From JACNLN01 sp964626495 (GTDB lineage Bacteria; Fidelibacterota; Marinisomatia; Marinisomatales; CAZVFT01): a stretch of DNA of 10,226 nucleotides. Numbering within the stretch: position 1 is the first letter of the stretch; every line of letters starts with the position of its first letter. The notes under the pieces were generated by a model, which was given only the letters and a program-made list of their open reading frames with translations, did no database searches and had not been told where the DNA came from. Below are positions 7,371 through 10,226 of the stretch, in pieces. Location: positions 1 to 10,226 of the forward strand of contig CAZVFT010000087.1 of the NCBI GenBank assembly GCA_964626495.1, given 5' to 3'. The translations under genes were made by a program, and so were the position numbers.

Positions 7371-7463
7371 ATGCTTGAGTTACTAACGACGATAAAACGT
7401 AAATATGTAAAACGTAATGTCCACCAATTACGTATTTACGTTTTACATAATTACGTAGTATAA
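7371..7463 (+). CDS. Possible 30-residue upstream reading frame (leader peptide) before plsY
   Basis: An ATG at 7371 opens a 30-codon frame (MLELLTTIKRKYVKRN...) whose TAA (7461-7463) overlaps the annotated plsY ATG as TAATG. The peptide is basic and resembles nothing I know. It has no Shine-Dalgarno, but neither do most genes here. Much of it is simply a translation of the ACGTAA repeat cluster, so it may be fortuitous. If translated, the stop-start overlap would couple its termination to plsY initiation. Confidence 0.2.
   Translation: MLELLTTIKRKYVKRNVHQLRIYVLHNYVV
7393..7457 (+). repeat. ACGTAA/TTACGT repeat cluster with large hairpin upstream of plsY
   Basis: TAAAACGTAA occurs directly at 7393-7402 and 7408-7417 (15-base period) and inverted at 7436-7445. 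AATTACGTA occurs at 7426-7434 and 7449-7457. Together they allow a 13-bp outer stem (7393-7405 with 7433-7445) and a 6-bp inner stem (7413-7418 with 7427-7432) closing an 8-base loop. No T-run follows, so it is not a normal terminator. It could be an operator array, an RNA leader structure or a copy of a dispersed intergenic repeat. It ends five bases before the plsY ATG. Confidence 0.7.
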
Positions 7464-8188
7464 TGATTTTCTTATCCATTATTATTACTGTACTTACTTC
7501 AATTAACACGTTTGATCATGAATTATCCATGTTAATAATTCTCCTTCTTCTCAGTTATTTCATCGGATCATTCCCAACTGCTATTATCAGTGGAAAGATC
7601 ACACGAGGTATTGATATCAGGGAACACGGTAGTAAAAATGCTGGAGCAACCAATGTCTTTCGGGTACTAGGGTGGAAACCAGCAGTAGTTGTAATGATTA
7701 TTGATGTGTTCAAGGGGTGGTTTGCTTCAGCTTTTATCGCCACAAAATTGTTTCAAGCTCTTCCCATTTCTGATATCGCTACCGTCCAGATACTCTGCGG
7801 CTTTGCTGCTGTACTGGGACACACTTACACCATCTTTGGCGGTTTCAAAGGAGGTAAGGGTGTGGGAACATTGGCAGGGATGCTGTTGGCTCTCTTCCCC
7901 ATTGCGTTTCCCCTCTGTCTGATTGTATTTATCATCGCACTTTTTACTACCGGTATTGTTTCTGTCTGTTCTATCAGTGCCGCTATCTCGCTGCCCATTT
8001 TCCTGTATCTGATTCCTCTGATCACCACCATTGACAGCGCACCCCAGTCCCTGCAAATTTTTAGTATATTAATTCCCTTATTTGTCCTTTACACACATCG
8101 GAGTAACATTAAACGGCTCAGGGCAGGAACCGAAAATCGGTTTGAAAAGGTTATGTTTTTCCGGAAAAAGAAGAGAGTAGAAGATTAA
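7463..8188 (+). CDS. plsY: Acyl-phosphate:glycerol-3-phosphate acyltransferase PlsY
   Basis: PlsY is an inner-membrane enzyme that transfers the acyl group from acyl-phosphate to glycerol-3-phosphate, giving lysophosphatidic acid, the first committed phospholipid intermediate. The 241-residue product has all three family motifs: GSKNAGATN (56-64), GHTYTIFGGFKGGKG (119-133) and HRSNIKRLRAGTENR (212-226). They are separated by hydrophobic membrane segments, and a basic C-terminal tail follows. The start is uncertain. Homology usually begins at the LIILLLLSYFIGS stretch, favouring an ATG at 7529 (residue 23), which would leave a longer leader. Neither start has a Shine-Dalgarno. The 5-prime side carries the ACGTAA hairpin cluster. 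Its neighbour upstream makes acyl-phosphate, so the two probably form one pathway. It converges with the next gene two bases later. Confidence 0.95.
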   Translation: MIFLSIIITVLTSINTFDHELSMLIILLLLSYFIGSFPTAIISGKITRGIDIREHGSKNAGATNVFRVLGWKPAVVVMIIDVFKGWFASAFIATKLFQALPISDIATVQILCGFAAVLGHTYTIFGGFKGGKGVGTLAGMLLALFPIAFPLCLIVFIIALFTTGIVSVCSISAAISLPIFLYLIPLITTIDSAPQSLQIFSILIPLFVLYTHRSNIKRLRAGTENRFEKVMFFRKKKRVED

Positions 8189-8190
8189 AA

Positions 8191-9495
8191 TCAAAATTTA
8201 TGACCGATTCCCAGGTGCCATATTGAATTTCTCCATTGTCCCTTATAAAAACCAACTCCATAATCAATTCTAAATAACATATTTCCAGGAATATAAAATC
8301 TCACTCCTGCCCCTGCCCCTGCAATTGCAGGTTTTGAAAACATATCGACAAAATTGTTATCAGCAGCTCCAATATCCACAAACTCAGCCAAAATCAATCC
8401 AAATTCTCTCTCTATGGAAGTAAGGCGTTTGGGAATTACAGTTTGCCGCAATTCTATTGTGGCATTATACTGGTTTGTTCCTGTCCTGTGGTTCTCCTTA
8501 CTATATTTGAGCGAATCTACAACATTCCAACCACGCACCGATTCCACCCCTCCAACTGAAAGAATTCTGTAAGGAATACTGTCCCCGAAGTATTTCAGAA
8601 AATAAATGGAGAACCCACCTACCCAGGATCTTGCACTCGGAATGAGTGACCTATACACACTCAGTTGAAATTCCAGAGGTATGTTGTTAGGAGATTGATT
8701 GTCCAGCCCAATATCGGGTTTTATTTCAGTTGAGATCAAAATACCTCTTGTTGGATTAACATAAATATCACGCGTGTCATAAATCAGCTTCAATTTGGAT
8801 TGAAGATAGACCTGTTCAACATTTTCATCCCGATCATCGAAATAGTTAATCCATCGTTGTTCAAGACTTGCTGTTATCCAAATTTTCCAATGATAACCGA
8901 AATATCTCCCCACTGTAATCTCACCATCCAGTTCGCGATATTTAAAAGATAGAAAAGGATGATCAAACACATTTAAGAGGATATGACTCTGCAGGGAGAT
9001 GTGATCCCCTGCAATCCAGGGGTTCTGGAATTGTATGCCCCCAAAGGATGTCTGCCCACCAGCGCCAAGTAGTTGAAGATATTCATTTCTCCCGCGAAAA
9101 TTTTTAATCATTACCATTCCACCAAATGACCACCCCGTCTCCTCCTGATACATAATAATTGGGACTGGAAATATCCGCCAGGTTTCCACGACAAAGTAGG
9201 TAAGTATTAGCTTCCCTTTGTCTGCGGGGGAGAGGTAGAATTGAACATCACTGAATATTCCTAAATTATCAATTCTGTTCCTGTCCTCCTGGGCAATCGT
9301 CGAATCGAACGGAACTCCTACAGGGTGATGGATTTCCCGTTCAATGATGTAATTCTTTGTTAATTGATTGCCACGAATTTCAATTTTGGATATCACCGGG
9401 GTATCAACGACTGACGAAGCAGAAGTCATACCAATCAATATTAGTATTATGAAATATTTTGACCTATTTTTCACGTTTTTCCAACAGAACCACAT
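8191..9495 (-). CDS. Single-POTRA Omp85/BamA-like outer membrane protein
   Basis: Omp85 proteins are outer-membrane beta-barrels with periplasmic POTRA domains, involved in protein insertion, translocation or lipid handling. This 434-residue protein has a signal peptide (basic start, hydrophobic 14-23, likely cleavage near ASS at 26-28). One POTRA domain follows (about 34-105, ISKIEIRGNQLTKNYIIERE...). The barrel begins near 115 and contains IYDTRDIYVNPTRG (238-251) and the loop-6 motif SVRGW (319-323), a variant of the usual VRGF/Y. It ends in GHKF, the C-terminal Phe expected of outer-membrane barrels. True BamA has about five POTRA domains and about 800 residues, so this is a short paralogue and not the essential BamA. 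The gene starts about 60 bases after the terminator of the upstream gene and has no Shine-Dalgarno. The substrate is unknown. Confidence 0.85.
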   Translation of the reverse strand: MWFCWKNVKNRSKYFIILILIGMTSASSVVDTPVISKIEIRGNQLTKNYIIEREIHHPVGVPFDSTIAQEDRNRIDNLGIFSDVQFYLSPADKGKLILTYFVVETWRIFPVPIIMYQEETGWSFGGMVMIKNFRGRNEYLQLLGAGGQTSFGGIQFQNPWIAGDHISLQSHILLNVFDHPFLSFKYRELDGEITVGRYFGYHWKIWITASLEQRWINYFDDRDENVEQVYLQSKLKLIYDTRDIYVNPTRGILISTEIKPDIGLDNQSPNNIPLEFQLSVYRSLIPSARSWVGGFSIYFLKYFGDSIPYRILSVGGVESVRGWNVVDSLKYSKENHRTGTNQYNATIELRQTVIPKRLTSIEREFGLILAEFVDIGAADNNFVDMFSKPAIAGAGAGVRFYIPGNMLFRIDYGVGFYKGQWRNSIWHLGIGHKF

Positions 9496-9521
9496 TGAAA
9501 TTATGATTTACTTTTTTTAAG

Positions 9522-9527
9522 ATCATA
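9522..9527 (-). promoter_or_regulatory. Candidate -10 box of the Omp85-like gene
   Basis: On the minus strand TATGAT (5/6 match to TATAAT) lies 26 bases before the ATG, between the upstream terminator and the gene. I see no good -35 at the usual distance, so support is weak. Confidence 0.25.
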
Positions 9528-9554
9528 CAGGTATTTTAATAACGAGATGATATT

Positions 9555-9586
9555 AAAAAGGGGCTGAACCTTTTGGGACAGCCCCT
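9555..9586 (-). terminator. Rho-independent terminator of the small repeat protein gene
   Basis: On the minus strand AGGGGCTG and CAGCCCCT (plus-strand arms 9559-9566 and 9579-9586) form a perfect 8-bp GC-rich stem with a 12-base loop that can add two inner G-C pairs. It is followed immediately by a T-run (TTTT then AATA). It begins 26 bases after the stop codon. This is the best terminator in the window. Confidence 0.92.
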
Positions 9587-9612
9587 CTTCAATTACCGAC
9601 ATGAACAATAGG

Positions 9613-9840
9613 TTACTTACGCCCTCTTGCCATAGGTGCCCGGGAAACGTCTCCATCTTTGTCAATGAAATAAAGATAACCAGCTTCCCGTGTAACACCG
9701 GCATTAGCTATTTTTTCAGCATTGCCTCCACCTTTTCCAGCACGAGCCATTTTAGAACGCCATACGTTGCCGTCTTTTCCAAGGTAATAGAGGTAACCCG
9801 ATTCTTTCGCAACACCTGTTGTTGTTACTTTTTCAGCCAT
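9613..9840 (-). CDS. Small basic two-repeat protein, function unknown
   Basis: A 75-residue protein built from two tandem copies of a 39-residue unit. E3-K36 aligns without gaps to E42-K75 with 18 of 34 identical residues. Each unit carries G-V, then GYLY, then K-D-G-N/D-V, then M-A-R. The pattern suggests a beta-hairpin with a DG turn (GYLYYLGKDGNVWR and GYLYFIDKDGDVSR), loosely like half a beta-propeller blade. A Gly-rich linker (GKGGG, 35-39) joins the copies. It is basic (14 Lys/Arg against 8 Asp/Glu) and has no Cys, His, signal peptide or membrane segment, so it is probably cytosolic. A strong promoter, an AAGGAGG Shine-Dalgarno and a clean terminator show a real, single-gene, probably abundant transcript. 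I do not recognise a named family. Nucleic-acid or protein binding are guesses. Confidence 0.8.
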   Translation of the reverse strand: MAEKVTTTGVAKESGYLYYLGKDGNVWRSKMARAGKGGGNAEKIANAGVTREAGYLYFIDKDGDVSRAPMARGRK

Positions 9841-9843
9841 CTT

Positions 9844-9852
9844 TTCCTCCTT
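9844..9852 (-). promoter_or_regulatory. Near-perfect Shine-Dalgarno AAGGAGGAA
   Basis: On the minus strand AAGGAGGAA lies three bases before the ATG at 9840, with the AAGGAGG core six bases away. It is the strongest ribosome-binding site in a window where most genes have none, and it fixes the start of the small protein. Confidence 0.85.
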
Positions 9853-9861
9853 ATTTGTGAG

Positions 9862-9878
9862 GTTTATATATCTTAAAC
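9862..9878 (-). other. Short hairpin in the leader of the small protein mRNA
   Basis: On the minus strand GTTTA and TAAAC can pair across a 7-base loop, upstream of the Shine-Dalgarno. The stem is only 5 bp and AT-rich, so its stability and role are doubtful. Confidence 0.2.
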
Positions 9879-9882
9879 ATGT

Positions 9883-9959
9883 TCTCGAATTGAAGTTTAT
9901 ACTCTCTCGTCGAGAAAGTCAAGTTTTTTCGTCGAGACACTCTTCGAGAGAAATTTCTC
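9883..9959. promoter_or_regulatory. CGAGA/TCTCG operator-like cluster around the promoter
   Basis: Plus-strand motifs are TCTCGAA (9883-9889), palindrome TCTCGTCGAGA (9905-9915), CGTCGAGA repeated at 9908-9915 and 9930-9937 (22 bases apart), TCTTCGAGA (9941-9949), and a perfect 12-base palindrome GAGAAATTTCTC (9948-9959). One copy lies between -35 and -10 and others lie upstream of -35. Such a layout suits a dimeric repressor or activator. I cannot name the regulator. Confidence 0.55.
9896..9922 (-). promoter_or_regulatory. Promoter of the small repeat protein gene
   Basis: On the minus strand TTGACT (9917-9922, 5/6 match to TTGACA) is followed after 15 bases by TATAAA (9896-9901, 5/6 match to TATAAT). 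The overlapping TAAACT gives a 17-base spacer with a 4/6 match. The leader to the ATG would be about 50 bases. The spacer is filled by the palindrome TCTCGTCGAGA. Confidence 0.6.
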
Positions 9960-10030
9960 CTATTTGGGGGATTTAAAATTGATACTCAACAGACAAAGTT
10001 AACAGTCTTTCTGCTAGCCCGAACTATTCA

Positions 10031-10057
10031 CCGCAAAGGTCGCAAAGAACCGCAAAA
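10031..10057. repeat. CGCAAAG-type short repeat segment
   Basis: Three units, CGCAAAG at 10032-10038, CGCAAAG at 10041-10047 and CGCAAAA at 10051-10057, recur with a 9-10 base period. I recall similar CGCAAAG arrays as dispersed intergenic elements in many environmental bacterial genomes, but copy number here cannot be judged from one window. Confidence 0.45.
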
Positions 10058-10133
10058 TATAGATGTTTATATAGGTACGGGAATATGTCGTTTTGAAATT
10101 ATAAACAGTACTTTTCATTTCCAATTTCTGTAA

Positions 10134-10167
10134 CCCTTCGACCTTTCGGCGAGTTCAGGACAAGCCC
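10134..10167. repeat. Dispersed-repeat-like segment (CCCTTCGAC ... TTCAGGACAAGCCC)
   Basis: The segment opens with CCCTTCGACC and closes with GTTCAGGACAAGCCC, resembling the widespread intergenic sequence type CCTTCGAC-(loop)-CTCAGGACAAGC. CCT/AGG and TCG/CGA can pair to form an imperfect hairpin. Recognition is from memory of the motif; only one copy is visible here. Confidence 0.4.
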
Positions 10168-10226
10168 CTTAATAATATTCGTTTTTACCCTGTTAAAAAA
10201 AAACGGAGATTTAGCTTTGCTATTTA

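Larger units (their letters stand above)
9960..10226. other. Gene-free right end of the window
   Basis: No convincing reading frame occurs on either strand. The stretch contains two short segments that look like intergenic repeats (described separately) and a weak AT-rich inverted repeat, CGTTTTT at 10180-10186 with AAAAACG at 10199-10205. I see no tRNA, terminator or promoter that I would stand behind. Confidence 0.5.

Noticed and set aside
7393..7445. Hairpin before plsY read as a terminator of the DAK2-DegV gene
   Set aside because: The stem is AT-rich and bulged, lies nearly 90 bases past the stop and has no T-run after it.
9501..9704. 67-residue minus-strand frame overlapping the small gene and its terminator
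   Set aside because: It is in another frame of the repeat-protein gene and reads through the rho-independent terminator.
9601..9876. 91-residue plus-strand frame opposite the 75-residue gene
   Set aside because: It is antisense to a gene with a strong Shine-Dalgarno, promoter and terminator on the minus strand, and its Ser/Phe-rich translation looks like a shadow.
10031..10057. CRISPR-like array of CGCAAAG units
   Set aside because: Units are only 7 bases with 2-3 base gaps, with no spacers or cas genes.
10097..10224. Open minus-strand frame entering from the right edge
   Set aside because: About 42 codons, and part of it is simply a translation of the dispersed-repeat-like segment. No start or domain is visible.

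Overview
The window is a stretch of ordinary-looking bacterial chromosome (AT-leaning, no plasmid or phage hallmarks) from a diderm (Gram-negative-type) bacterium. The diderm call rests on an Omp85/BamA-like outer-membrane barrel with a signal peptide, a POTRA domain and a C-terminal Phe. Most genes start without a Shine-Dalgarno sequence, only A/T-rich leaders, which is a habit of Bacteroidetes and other FCB-group bacteria. With the long SecD and the dispersed short repeats at the right end, I infer an FCB-like or candidate-phylum organism (something like Marinimicrobia). The sequence alone cannot fix the taxon.

Layout, left to right. 1-335: a 51-codon open tail of doubtful meaning, then a leader with a weak promoter and a small palindrome. 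336-3142 (+): secD and secF, overlapping by ATGA, the proton-driven accessory of the Sec translocon. 3242-4693 (+): an AlkA-type 3-methyladenine glycosylase with its own promoter and Shine-Dalgarno, followed by an Ogt-type O6-alkylguanine methyltransferase, forming an alkylation-repair pair. 4749-5384 (+): a DUF502 membrane protein. 5530-7305 (+): a single-chain fusion of a DAK2/FakA-type fatty acid kinase and a DegV/FakB-type acyl carrier. 7463-8188 (+): PlsY, the acyltransferase that consumes acyl-phosphate, preceded by a cluster of ACGTAA repeats able to form a hairpin. 8191-9495 (-): a single-POTRA Omp85-like outer-membrane protein, convergent with plsY with only two bases between stop codons. 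9613-9840 (-): a 75-residue protein made of two copies of a 39-residue unit, with a strong promoter, near-perfect Shine-Dalgarno and classical terminator. 9841-10226: its regulatory region, rich in CGAGA motifs, then short sequences resembling intergenic dispersed repeats.

Functional links. SecDF supports export of envelope proteins such as the Omp85-like barrel. The FakAB-like fusion plus PlsY form a plausible two-gene route from free fatty acid to lysophosphatidic acid. AlkA and Ogt remove complementary DNA methylation lesions. The least explained and most interesting part is the right end: a small, basic, duplicated protein with all the signs of strong, regulated expression, under a promoter whose spacer is occupied by a palindrome.
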